Source: Nocardia africana NBRC 100379 (GTDB lineage: Bacteria > Actinomycetota > Actinomycetes > Mycobacteriales > Mycobacteriaceae). From it: DNA of 64,000 nucleotides. Location of the stretch: positions 124,001 through 188,000 of the forward strand of contig NZ_BDAV01000002.1 in the NCBI RefSeq assembly GCF_001612635.1, read 5' to 3'. Shown piece after piece: positions 8,545 through 15,993 of this stretch. Both the position numbers and the translations under genes were made by a program. The first letter of the stretch is position 1; each line of letters starts with the position of its first letter. The notes under the pieces are model-generated. The model did not search any database, was not told the origin of the DNA, and worked only from the letters and a program-made list of their open reading frames with translations.

Positions 8545-8715
8545 TGGGCACTCCCCCCGACTGTCACCGGCGAACGGCAGCATACAACCTCGACACCCGC
8601 GCTCGGGAGTAACCGACGGCCGGCACCTCGCTCGCGGCGACGCGCATAATCTCACATTTCGCCGCGCTGTTTCGTCCAACAGTGGACGGACCTTACCGAG
8701 CGAGGGAGCGAGACC

Positions 8716-9603
8716 ATGACCGATCCGGAAGCGAGCGCGGTGGTGAGTGAGCGGCGAGCACTGCTCAACCTCGCCTACCGGCTGCTCGGCTCCCTCGCGG
8801 AGGCCGAGGACGTGGTCCAGGAGACCTATGCGCGCTGGTACGCCATGTCCCCGGAACAACAGCGGGCCGTCGCGGCACCCGGTGGCTGGTTGCGGACCGT
8901 GGCCAGCCGCATCTGCCTGGATCTGCTCGGTTCGGCGCGGGCGCGGCGCGAGCGCTACGTCGGGGAGTGGATTCCGGAGCCGGTCCCGGACCGCAGCGAA
9001 TGGGGTGCGCCCGCACCGGCCGATCCGGCCGACCGGGTGACGCTCGACGAATCGATCAGTATGGCGTTCCTGGTCGTGCTCGATTCCATGACGCCGGCCG
9101 AGCGGGTGGCCTTCGTCCTGCACGATGTCTTCCGGTATTCCTTCGCCGAGATCGCCGACATCGTCGGCCGCACGCCCGCGGCCTGCCGCCAGCTGGCCTC
9201 CTCCGCACGCCGTCGCGTCCAGACCTCGGCACGTCCGTCCCGGGACGAGCGGGCCGAGGTCGTCAGGGACTTCAAACGCGCCTGGGAGACCAAGGATATC
9301 GAGGCACTGATCGAGATCCTGGATCCACGGGCCGTCGCGACCGCCGACAGCGGCGGCCGGGTGGTGGCCTTCCGTCATCCGATCACCGGTGGTGAGCAGA
9401 TCGCACGCGCATGGATCGAGATCGCCTCCCGCGCCGCGGAAGTCACCCTCCTCGAGCGGACCGTCAACGGCCAGCCCGGCCTGGTGGCACAGATCGGCGG
9501 GACCATCGCGACCGTCTACGCCTTCGACATCGCCGACGGCCGGATCACCCGGATCTGGGCGATCCGCAATCCGGAGAAGCTGCGGCAGTGGACGGAAAGC
9601 TGA
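8716..9603 (+). CDS. ECF sigma factor with SnoaL-like C-terminal domain (ECF41/SigJ type)
   Basis: The 295-residue protein has sigma-70 region 2 (~10-80; AYRLLGSLAEAEDVVQETYA) and region 4 (~115-170; LDSMTPAERVAFVLHDVFRY then FAEIADIVGRTPAACRQ). A SnoaL/NTF2-like tail (~180-295) follows. ECF41 members carry a D-G-G-G-R/K motif in the linker and NPDKL near the end; here these appear as DSGGR (211-215) and NPEKL (285-289). In this group the fused tail, not a separate anti-sigma factor, controls activity. The ATG at 8716 follows GAGGGAGCGAG. ECF41 factors usually sit beside a carboxymuconolactone-decarboxylase or oxidoreductase target. None is next to this one, only a tiny membrane ORF. Confidence 0.9.
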   Translation: MTDPEASAVVSERRALLNLAYRLLGSLAEAEDVVQETYARWYAMSPEQQRAVAAPGGWLRTVASRICLDLLGSARARRERYVGEWIPEPVPDRSEWGAPAPADPADRVTLDESISMAFLVVLDSMTPAERVAFVLHDVFRYSFAEIADIVGRTPAACRQLASSARRRVQTSARPSRDERAEVVRDFKRAWETKDIEALIEILDPRAVATADSGGRVVAFRHPITGGEQIARAWIEIASRAAEVTLLERTVNGQPGLVAQIGGTIATVYAFDIADGRITRIWAIRNPEKLRQWTES

Positions 9604-9616
9604 CTGCCACTTCCCC

Positions 9617-9772
9617 ATGGTGGCCCTCGGCATGACCGCGATGGCGCCGTTCACGGCCGGCTGGCCTCCGGTGCTGCGCGCGCTCGTTCTCACCGCATTC
9701 GTGGTCCCGGCCGCCGTGTACGTGGTCGTCCCGCGCCTGCTCGGCGTCGTCACCCGATATGTTCGCCGGTGA
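9617..9772 (+). CDS. Possible 51-aa membrane protein
   Basis: The ATG at 9617 opens a 51-residue frame whose centre (VLRALVLTAFVVPAAVYVVV) is a good transmembrane helix followed by a basic end (VTRYVRR). It begins 13 bases after the sigma factor stop, so it could be translated from the same mRNA. No ribosome site is obvious and no family is recognised. It is kept because the hydrophobic and basic pattern is not what a shadow frame usually shows. Confidence 0.4.
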   Translation: MVALGMTAMAPFTAGWPPVLRALVLTAFVVPAAVYVVVPRLLGVVTRYVRR

Positions 9773-9852
9773 CCGGCGAAAGCGGTTCGGGCGGAACGGT
9801 TTCTACGCGAATCGGTCATCCGCGCTCCGGCGCGATTTTCGGTACTTTGGAT

Positions 9853-9863
9853 ACGGTCACCGT
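9853..9863. promoter_or_regulatory. Short palindrome upstream of P450 gene
   Basis: ACGGT C ACCGT is an 11-base palindrome within ATACGGTCACCGTTACGA, about 60 bases before the P450 start. It could be an operator; its length makes chance occurrence possible. Confidence 0.3.
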
Positions 9864-9921
9864 TACGACTGGGCTGACACCGTGGGGAGCGCCGTTCGGC
9901 GCCGGTAGCAGGGAGCACAGT

Positions 9922-11148
9922 ATGGCCGAGGCCGAGGTATCCGAGCAGATCGAACTGGTGGAACGGGACTTCCACGACGATCCGCACAAGTACTACGAGC
10001 ACTGGCGGGCGCGGGGGCCGGTGCACCACGTGCGATTCACGCACGAGCTCGGGATTCCGTGCTGGGTCGTCGTCGGCCATGCGGAAGCGCGGGCGGCACT
10101 GGCCGATCCGCGATTGCGGAAGAACTCGGCCGGCACCATCGAACTGTTCCGGCGCAAAGGCTCTGCGGTGCTGTCGAATTCGGACGCGCAGGCGTTGAGC
10201 ACCCATATGCTCAATACCGATCCGCCGGAACACACCCGGCTGCGGAAGCTGGTGAACAAGGCCTTCACGCCGCGGCGGGTGGCGGCCTTGCGTCCTCGCA
10301 TCGAGGAGATCACCGCGGGACTGCTCGACGAGGTGGGCGGGCACGACGAGGTCGATCTGCTCCATGCGTTCGCGACCCCGCTGCCCGTCACCGTGATCTG
10401 CGAATTGCTCGGCGTTCCCTTCACCGATCGCGACGATTTCCAACTGTGGACCAAGATTCTGGTGGGCGCCGCCGGAGATCTGGCGGACCGCGACCGCGCA
10501 TCCGCCGATATGGGCGGATATCTGACGGCGCTGCTGGCGGACAAACGCGTTCGGCCCGGCGACGACCTGCTGTCGGGATTGGCCACCGAACACGACGGAG
10601 ACGACCGCCTCACCGATCAGGAAATGGTGGCGATGGCTTTTCTGCTACTGGTCGCCGGACACGAGACGACGGTGAACCTGATCGGCAACGGCACCTTCGC
10701 ACTGCTGCGCAACCGGCCCCAATTCGAGGCGCTGCGGGCGGACCCGGACGGCATCCCCGCCGCTGTGGAAGAGTTCCTGCGACTCGACGGCCCGGTCGGC
10801 TGGGCCACGGTCCGGTACACCGAGGAACCCGTCGACATCGGCGGAACCGTCATCCCCCCAGGCGAATTGGTCTATGTCGCGCTCTCGGCGGCCGATCGCG
10901 ATCCCGATCGATACCATTCACCGGAGGCCCTCGATATCAACCGGAAACCGTCCGGCCATGTGGCTTTCGGCCACGGAATTCACTTCTGCGTCGGCGCTCC
11001 CCTGGCCCGGATGGAGGCCGCTGTCGCCTTCACCGCTCTGCTGGATCGCTTTCCGAAGCTGGCACTGGCGCCGTGGTTCACGCCGCGGTGGCAGCCGAGC
11101 CTGCTCATGCGGGGACTCACCGAACTGCCGGTGCGGCCACACGGATGA
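9922..11148 (+). CDS. Cytochrome P450 (bacterial class I, CYP107-like)
   Basis: The 408-residue soluble P450 starts at the ATG 9922, which follows CAGGGAG; the frame is open further upstream but the family begins at about this point. The oxygen-binding I-helix motif is LLVAGHETT, the K-helix ExxR is in VEEFLRL, and the heme loop FGHGIHFCVGAPLARME carries the cysteine ligand at residue 356. The N-terminal YYEHWRARGPVHHV region is typical of CYP107-like actinobacterial enzymes, many of which hydroxylate macrolides, terpenes or fatty acids. No ferredoxin or reductase gene is adjacent, so electron donors must come from elsewhere. It converges with a fatty-acid desaturase gene 15 bases away. Confidence 0.92.
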   Translation: MAEAEVSEQIELVERDFHDDPHKYYEHWRARGPVHHVRFTHELGIPCWVVVGHAEARAALADPRLRKNSAGTIELFRRKGSAVLSNSDAQALSTHMLNTDPPEHTRLRKLVNKAFTPRRVAALRPRIEEITAGLLDEVGGHDEVDLLHAFATPLPVTVICELLGVPFTDRDDFQLWTKILVGAAGDLADRDRASADMGGYLTALLADKRVRPGDDLLSGLATEHDGDDRLTDQEMVAMAFLLLVAGHETTVNLIGNGTFALLRNRPQFEALRADPDGIPAAVEEFLRLDGPVGWATVRYTEEPVDIGGTVIPPGELVYVALSAADRDPDRYHSPEALDINRKPSGHVAFGHGIHFCVGAPLARMEAAVAFTALLDRFPKLALAPWFTPRWQPSLLMRGLTELPVRPHG

Positions 11149-11163
11149 GGTGAGCCCGCCGGG

Positions 11164-12393
11164 TCATCCGGCCGGCAGCGCGGCCTGCGCCGCCACCACC
11201 CGCAGTGCGGTGCGCAGCCCCCGTCGCGACCGGGACGGTGTGCCCTCGGCGGCCGCGAACGGGCGGTGTCCGAGAAACTTTCGCTCCGAGGCGGTTTCGG
11301 GGGCGTCGTCGGAGGTGGCGGTGAGGAAGCGATCCGGCAGTGCCAATTTGTGGATCGTCCGGAGCGTGAGCGCATACTGCCGCAGCAGGGGACCCGTGGT
11401 GTACGGCAGATCGAATTCTTCGCACAGCGCACGCACGCGAGTGGCGATCTCCCGGTACCGGTTGCTGGGTAGATCCGGGAACAGGTGATGTTCGATCTGG
11501 TAGCACAGATTGCCACTCATGAAGGCCTGCACCCGCCCGGCGTCGAAGTTCGCGGTGCCCAGCATCTGGCGCAGATACCATTCCGCCTTGGTTTCCGAGT
11601 CCAGCACCGACGGAGTGAATTTCTCCGCACCGTCGGGAAAATGGCCGCAGAAGATCACCAGGTATGCCCACAGGTTGCGCAGCACGTTGGCGCCGAGATT
11701 CGCGACGAGCGTGCGCCGCCATCGCTTTCCGCTCAACGCCGGAAAGAGCACGTAATCCTTGCCGGCTTGCCGGACGAGTTTGCCGAGCAAGGCGCGGGTC
11801 TGGCCGGCCCGCTCGGCGGTATCGGTCACCCGGTCGTGGACGGAGTCCAGGTCGTGCCAGGCGATACCCCATTCGAAGGTCGCCGCCAGCAGCACATTCT
11901 GCAGTGGTTGCAGCAGCAGGCGCGGCCGCCAGCGCTGGTCCCTGGTCACCCGCATCACGCCGAAGCCGATATCGTCGTCCATTCCCAGCACGTTGGTGTA
12001 GAGGTGATGGCGGACGTTGTGGGCGTAGCGCCACTGCGCGGACAGCCCGGCCATATCCCACTCCCACGTGTTGGAGTGAATTTCCGGGTCGTTCATCCAA
12101 TCCCACTGACCGTGGGAGACGTTGTGCCCGATCTCCATATTCTCGACGCTCTTGGCCGTCGCCAGGCCCGCCGCGCCGAGCGCCCAGGCGAGGCGGCCGC
12201 GACCGGCGAGGATGATCAGTCGCGCGGCGGCGTCGAGGGTGCGCTGGAAGACGATCGTCCGGCGAATGTAGTTCGCGTCGCGAGTCCCCAGGTCGGCCTC
12301 GACATCGGCGCGAATCCGGTCGAGCTCACGACCCAGCGCCTCGATATCGGCGGGACTGAGATGTGCGTACGCGCCGATCTCGGTAATAGCCAT
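11164..12393 (-). CDS. Membrane-bound fatty acid desaturase (DesA3-like)
   Basis: A 409-residue di-iron desaturase that should introduce a double bond into an acyl-CoA or acyl-lipid. The histidine boxes are present: HNVSHGQW, HNVRHHLYTN and QIEHHLFPDLP, separated by hydrophobic membrane stretches (IILAGRGRLAWALGAAGLA; LRNLWAYLVIFCGHF). The cytochrome b5-like front-end domain is absent. The layout matches mycobacterial DesA3 (Rv3229c), which acts with a separate reductase; no reductase is nearby here. The ATG at 12393 follows CCGAGGATG. Possible substrates are stearoyl-type chains for membrane or mycolate-related lipids. Confidence 0.9.
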   Translation of the reverse strand: MAITEIGAYAHLSPADIEALGRELDRIRADVEADLGTRDANYIRRTIVFQRTLDAAARLIILAGRGRLAWALGAAGLATAKSVENMEIGHNVSHGQWDWMNDPEIHSNTWEWDMAGLSAQWRYAHNVRHHLYTNVLGMDDDIGFGVMRVTRDQRWRPRLLLQPLQNVLLAATFEWGIAWHDLDSVHDRVTDTAERAGQTRALLGKLVRQAGKDYVLFPALSGKRWRRTLVANLGANVLRNLWAYLVIFCGHFPDGAEKFTPSVLDSETKAEWYLRQMLGTANFDAGRVQAFMSGNLCYQIEHHLFPDLPSNRYREIATRVRALCEEFDLPYTTGPLLRQYALTLRTIHKLALPDRFLTATSDDAPETASERKFLGHRPFAAAEGTPSRSRRGLRTALRVVAAQAALPAG

Positions 12394-12539
12394 GACCTAC
12401 ATCCTCGGATTGGTGTGTGGTGGCGCGAACGCCCACCGACGAGGACATATGCGGAGACCCGCCGATCACCCGAGCCTACTCGTACTCGATGAACGGCCGG
12501 CGCCACCGGCACCGGCCGGGCGCGGACGCGCGCCGCCGA

Positions 12540-13028
12540 TCAGGCGCCGAGCTCTGCCGCGGAATCCGCCCCCGCGGTCCCGGTCTGCCGGAGGAAGTCC
12601 GCGATCACCTCCAGCTCCGTCTCCGAGTACCGCTCCAGCACCTCGTCCATGCGCCGGTTCATGCCCGAGAACACCTGGAACAGTTCGGAATTGCGTTCGC
12701 GGACGGCGCGCAGGGTGACCGCGCGCCGGTCGCTCGCCTCCGGGTCACGTTCCCGGACGATCCAGCCGCCCTTCTGCAACCGGTCCAGGACACCGGTGAG
12801 TGTGGCCGGGTGCAGGCCGGTGAGCCGGGCCAGGGCGGTCGGCGAGACGGGACCCCGCCGGTTGATCAGGTCCAGGCAGGTCCAGTCCACGTCACGGAGT
12901 TCGATCCGGCCGCCGAACCGCCGATTCAGCAGCGCGAGCTGAATGTTCAAGTCGCGCAGCGCATCCTTGACGTCGACGGCCAGCCGGCGCCGTTGCTGCG
13001 CGGCCGCGCGATCCGTCTCCGAGCTCAT
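12540..13028 (-). CDS. MarR-family transcriptional regulator
   Basis: The 162-residue protein has the winged helix-turn-helix of MarR regulators (GPVSPTALARLTGLHPATLT, then GVLDRLQKGGWIVRERDPEA with the wing DRRAVTL). Flanking helices are typical of the dimer interface. The start at 13028 is preferred because GGAGG sits six bases upstream; a GTG at 13034 overlaps that ribosome site. It lies downstream of the deazaflavin-type reductase gene on the same strand. Both genes are preceded by a similar 17-base sequence, suggesting that the protein regulates itself and that reductase, perhaps in response to a toxic small molecule. The ligand is unknown. Confidence 0.9.
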   Translation of the reverse strand: MSSETDRAAAQQRRRLAVDVKDALRDLNIQLALLNRRFGGRIELRDVDWTCLDLINRRGPVSPTALARLTGLHPATLTGVLDRLQKGGWIVRERDPEASDRRAVTLRAVRERNSELFQVFSGMNRRMDEVLERYSETELEVIADFLRQTGTAGADSAAELGA

Positions 13029-13046
13029 CGGCACCCTCCGGTCGAT

Positions 13047-13063
13047 TCATACGGTTTTCATAT
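13047..13063 (-). promoter_or_regulatory. Candidate MarR operator, copy 1 (before marR-type gene)
   Basis: On the plus strand the site reads TCATACGGTTTTCATAT, about 20 bases upstream of the regulator start. It matches the site before the neighbouring reductase gene (13568-13584) at 13 of 17 positions in the same orientation. The shared core is a GTTTTC/ATTTTC block flanked by TAT/CAT half-sites. Confidence 0.5.
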
Positions 13064-13093
13064 GATATCCGGGCGCGGACAGCCCCCGGCGGG

Positions 13094-13537
13094 TCAGTGC
13101 GGTTCGACCCGGAACACCGCGATGCGCCCGGCCGCCGCCGCCACCCCGTCGGGCGTTGCCGCATCGGCCAAACCAGTTGTGACGAAACGGTTTCCGACAC
13201 TGGCGGGCCCGGATCCGACCAATTCCCGCAGCAGCGCCCCGCGCTGCCCGACCGGAACCTCGACCAGTCGCGCGATCGTGGATTTCCGCCCGCGCGTCAG
13301 CGTGACCGAATCGGCGGCCCGCACGTTGGCGACCCACACCGCCCGGGGATAGGCCTGCACGATGTAGAGCGCCCCGCTCAACTCGTTGACCGCGATCGGG
13401 AAGGTGCGCGGTTGCCCGCTGCGCCGACCGGTGACGGTGAGCAGTTGCATCGGGCCGAAACCGATTCCCAGCCGCTGCAGCCCGACCACGATCGGATTGA
13501 CCCGATTGACCATCCGCCGATACCGCTGCGCATCCAT
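13094..13537 (-). CDS. Deazaflavin-dependent nitroreductase family protein (DUF385/Ddn-like)
   Basis: The 147-residue protein is the usual length for the Ddn/DUF385 family. These are small split-barrel enzymes that use F420H2 to reduce quinones or nitro compounds, or in some members bind fatty acids. Visible family features are the PMQLLTVTGRRSGQPRTFPI cofactor strand-turn, the GALYIVQAYPRAVWVANVRA block, and the arginine-rich RGRKSTIARLVEV strand. The ATG at 13537 follows GGAGGTTCCGGG. A putative MarR operator lies 31-47 bases upstream, and the MarR gene is next downstream, so the pair is probably a small inducible redox or detoxification unit. Confidence 0.85.
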   Translation of the reverse strand: MDAQRYRRMVNRVNPIVVGLQRLGIGFGPMQLLTVTGRRSGQPRTFPIAVNELSGALYIVQAYPRAVWVANVRAADSVTLTRGRKSTIARLVEVPVGQRGALLRELVGSGPASVGNRFVTTGLADAATPDGVAAAAGRIAVFRVEPH

Positions 13538-13892
13538 CCCGGAACCTCCAGTACTTCCGAAAACATATCCTATGATTTTCGTATCATATCTGAACCGTAA
13601 CGTATTGCGGTAGTCCTGAACGTCCGGATTCGTCCGATAAACCTGTCAAGGGCCATAGGTCCCCGAGGTGGCGCAAGTGCGCCAGAACACACCTCCGGCT
13701 CGGTGTCCATCGGGCGACAGTCCGGCAAATCCCGTGCACACACCCCGTGAACCTGTGTCACCTGCGTATTTGCCGGGCGACGCGCAAGCTCGACCGCGCC
13801 CGGATACGAACGGGCGCGAGTAACGATCATGAGGAATGTGAACTATCGTCCGGTCACGAATCGATAACCCCTCTTTCGCTTCGGGAGACCTC
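13538..13892. other. Intergenic region between reductase and MHYT genes
   Basis: The left part (to ~13610) is unusually AT-rich for this genome and contains the putative operator at 13568-13584. The rest has average composition and no supported gene or strong hairpin. Promoters for the divergent reductase and MHYT genes must be here. Confidence 0.6.
13568..13584 (-). promoter_or_regulatory. Candidate MarR operator, copy 2 (before deazaflavin-type reductase)
   Basis: The plus-strand sequence TCCTATGATTTTCGTAT matches copy 1 at 13 of 17 positions. It overlaps an inverted repeat, ATGAT (13572-13576) and ATCAT (13583-13587), around TTTTCGT-type spacer bases. It lies 31-47 bases upstream of the reductase ATG, suitable for blocking a promoter. 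Confidence 0.5.
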
Positions 13893-14774
13893 GTGCTCGA
13901 GCTCGACCATTTCAGCCATGGCTGGGTGACCCCGGTCCTGGCCTATGTCATGTCCGTCATCGGATCCGTTCTGGCGCTGCGCTGCGCCACCCACGCCCGG
14001 GCCTCGCGCTGGCCGGGCGGCTGGTTGATCGCCGCGGCCGTCTCGCTCGGCGGCGCCGGCATCTGGGTCATGCACTTCACCGCCATGCTCGGTTTCTCGA
14101 TCCATGGCACGACCATCCGCTACAACGTGCCGATGACGCTGCTCAGCGCGGCCATCGCGATCGTCGTGGTGTGGGCCGGATTGTCGATCGTGGTGCGCGG
14201 GCACCGGGAGGTGATCGCACTCCCCCTCGGCGGCATGATCACCGGCTTCGGCGTCGCGGCCATGCACTACCTCGGCATGCACGCCATGAACGCCGGCGCC
14301 CACATCGAATACAGCACCGGGCTGGTGGCCCTGTCGCTGCTGATCGCCGTGGTGGCCGCGACCGCGGCCCTGTGGTTCGTCCTGCACGTGCGTGGGTTCT
14401 CCGCCACCATCGGCGCGGCGCTCATCATGGGTCTCGCGGTATGCGGAATGCATTACACCGGAATGGCATCCATGACGGCGCACCGCATGGACACCATGTC
14501 CGAGCCGACCGGCGGTGTCGACTCGGTGCAGCTGCTCACCCCGCTGATCATGGTGGTCACGCTCGTCACCATCATGCTCGTGGTACTCGTCGGACTCGCG
14601 GAGGTCGACGGACCTTCGCGTCGCGACGATGCCGATGACACGGGCGATCTCGATCTCGCCGACAGCGGGCGTGCGTGGCCGCGCGCCTACACCGAGGAAT
14701 CCCCCGCACCCGCTCAGCCGGCCGCGTCATTCAGCCTGCAGGCGATGTCGAAGCGGCAGTCGAGCCGCCGATAG
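13893..14774 (+). CDS. MHYT-domain integral membrane sensor
   Basis: The GTG start at 13893 follows GGGAGACCTC. The 293-residue protein has about seven transmembrane helices. Three MHYT motifs lie at helix ends: MHFTAM (60-65), MHYLGMHAM (124-132) and MHYTGMASM (186-194). In this family the Met and His residues are thought to bind copper or another metal and to sense O2, CO or NO. Usually the domain is fused to GGDEF or EAL domains. Here there is only a ~55-residue acidic and Arg-rich cytoplasmic tail after the last helix, so signalling must use a partner. Stand-alone MHYT proteins of this length are common in Nocardia and relatives. Confidence 0.9.
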   Translation: MLELDHFSHGWVTPVLAYVMSVIGSVLALRCATHARASRWPGGWLIAAAVSLGGAGIWVMHFTAMLGFSIHGTTIRYNVPMTLLSAAIAIVVVWAGLSIVVRGHREVIALPLGGMITGFGVAAMHYLGMHAMNAGAHIEYSTGLVALSLLIAVVAATAALWFVLHVRGFSATIGAALIMGLAVCGMHYTGMASMTAHRMDTMSEPTGGVDSVQLLTPLIMVVTLVTIMLVVLVGLAEVDGPSRRDDADDTGDLDLADSGRAWPRAYTEESPAPAQPAASFSLQAMSKRQSSRR

Positions 14775-14808
14775 CGCAGGCCGTCCGGACGATCGGCCGA
14801 GCGAACGC

Positions 14809-15117
14809 TCAGCCGATCGTCTTCCGGATCCATTCTTCCGCAGCGACTTTCGCCTCCGCGACCGATCGTGCGCTGACCTCGCGCAACATCCGGCCGTCGG
14901 CGGTTTCGATACGCCACGCGCAGGTGGTCCGCGTGGTCGGCTTCACCAGACCGCGAGCATCGCCGAATGCCTTGACCAGCCACCAACGGGTGCCGTCACC
15001 GGCCAACTCCCAGCCGTCGACCGCATCCGAGGGGCGCACCGGCCCGAACGGCTCGTCGGCATTCGCCCGAGTCTCGGCCACCGGCCCCCTCCTCCGCGAT
15101 TCACGTTGCAGTCCCAT
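14809..15117 (-). CDS. Conserved-looking small protein of unknown function (102 aa)
   Basis: The product has an Arg/Glu-rich N-terminus and a compact alpha/beta-looking core: DGWELAGDGTRWWLVKAFGD, TTCAWRIETADGRMLREVSA, then SVAEAKVAAEEWIRKTIG. The alternating hydrophobic strands and closing amphipathic helix suggest a small cytosolic fold. There is no signal peptide. The ATG at 15117 has a GAGATCG-like weak ribosome site. It ends 34 bases from the convergent MHYT gene. I do not recognise a named family. Confidence 0.6.
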   Translation of the reverse strand: MGLQRESRRRGPVAETRANADEPFGPVRPSDAVDGWELAGDGTRWWLVKAFGDARGLVKPTTRTTCAWRIETADGRMLREVSARSVAEAKVAAEEWIRKTIG

Positions 15118-15224
15118 GCTGGTCGATCTCGATTACCCGATCTCGACCACATTGTCGCGCAACATATCCTCGCGGCGGATTCGAACCCCTGGATCGGCGA
15201 GCCGCGTGGCACCCGCCGATGGCG

Positions 15225-15803
15225 TCAGAAGCGGCGGGCGCCGGTCACCGGCATCTGCGCGATCGCCGATCGGATGACACCCTCGCCGCTCGTCGCGGCG
15301 TGCACGACCGCGCCGTCACCCGCGTAGAGGGCGGAGTGTCCGCCGCCGTAGAACGACACCAGGTCGCCCGGTTGCAGTGCGTCCAGGTCGACCGGCGTAC
15401 CGGCGGACAGCTGGTCGTAACTCGTCCGCGGCAGGTCCACCCCGACCTGCCGGTACGCCCACTGCACCAGACCCGAGCAGTCGAAGTCGTCGGGTCCCGC
15501 GGCACCCGAGCGGTAGGCCGAGCCGATCTTGGACTCGGCGGCCTCGAGTGCGCGCTCACCGACCGATTTCATGTGCTCCGGCGGGGCCGGATGGATTTCC
15601 GGGAAGAGCCCGGGAATGATGAACTGCGGCGGTAGCAGAATTCCCGGTACGACCGGGGCGGGTGGTGGTGAGTCCGCGTGCGCCGGGCCGGCGGTCGCCA
15701 CCATCGTGCCCGCCGCGCCGAACAGAACGACCAGCGTCGTCGCGGTCGACCAGGCCTTACGACCCAGAAAGCGGGTACATCGACCCGCCTCGGTTCCTGC
15801 CAT
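15225..15803 (-). CDS. Secreted NlpC/P60 peptidoglycan hydrolase
   Basis: The 192-residue protein has a long signal peptide ending near AHA (~43) and a Pro-rich linker, followed by an NlpC/P60 domain (~83-190). This domain cleaves D-Glu-meso-DAP bonds in wall stem peptides. The catalytic cysteine is Cys109 in DDFDCSGLVQWAYRQVGVDL. The general-base histidine is His156 in GGGHSALYAGDG and the third residue is likely His168 in AVVHAA. Size and layout fit the RipD/RipB group of mycobacterial endopeptidases. The ATG at 15803 follows CGGAGGAACGC. The 190 bases upstream are unusually AT-rich. Confidence 0.92.
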   Translation of the reverse strand: MAGTEAGRCTRFLGRKAWSTATTLVVLFGAAGTMVATAGPAHADSPPPAPVVPGILLPPQFIIPGLFPEIHPAPPEHMKSVGERALEAAESKIGSAYRSGAAGPDDFDCSGLVQWAYRQVGVDLPRTSYDQLSAGTPVDLDALQPGDLVSFYGGGHSALYAGDGAVVHAATSGEGVIRSAIAQMPVTGARRF

Positions 15804-15993
15804 GATGCGTTCCTCCGAATCTCGTAGCGAGAGCAGATTTCCGAAACACCACGGTGATCAATCGATCGTTGGATCCGGGGAGCCATGATTCGCCACGGTC
15901 GGGACGAAACCAAATACGAAACACACCAATTCGAATAACAAAACGATAAATTCACGAAATACCGCAGATATCGCTGGTATCTCGATACAATCC
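15804..15993. other. AT-rich leader/promoter region of the NlpC/P60 gene
   Basis: The stretch is clearly poorer in G+C than its surroundings, especially 15900-15970, which is rich in A and CAAA runs. A small hairpin, CTCG-TAG-CGAG, lies directly upstream of the ribosome site. Wall-hydrolase genes in actinobacteria often carry a cyclic-di-AMP (ydaO) riboswitch, but I could not recognise its conserved core here. Confidence 0.4.

Noticed and set aside
7771..10593. A 940-residue minus-strand open frame covering the sigma factor and P450 genes
   Set aside because: Only its last ~257 codons (lipoprotein, from 8544) have a signal peptide, a ribosome site and family motifs. The rest is a shadow of plus-strand genes in high-GC DNA.
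15804..15993. A ydaO (c-di-AMP) riboswitch upstream of the NlpC/P60 gene
   Set aside because: I could not identify the conserved core sequence or its paired stems, so it is described only as an AT-rich leader.
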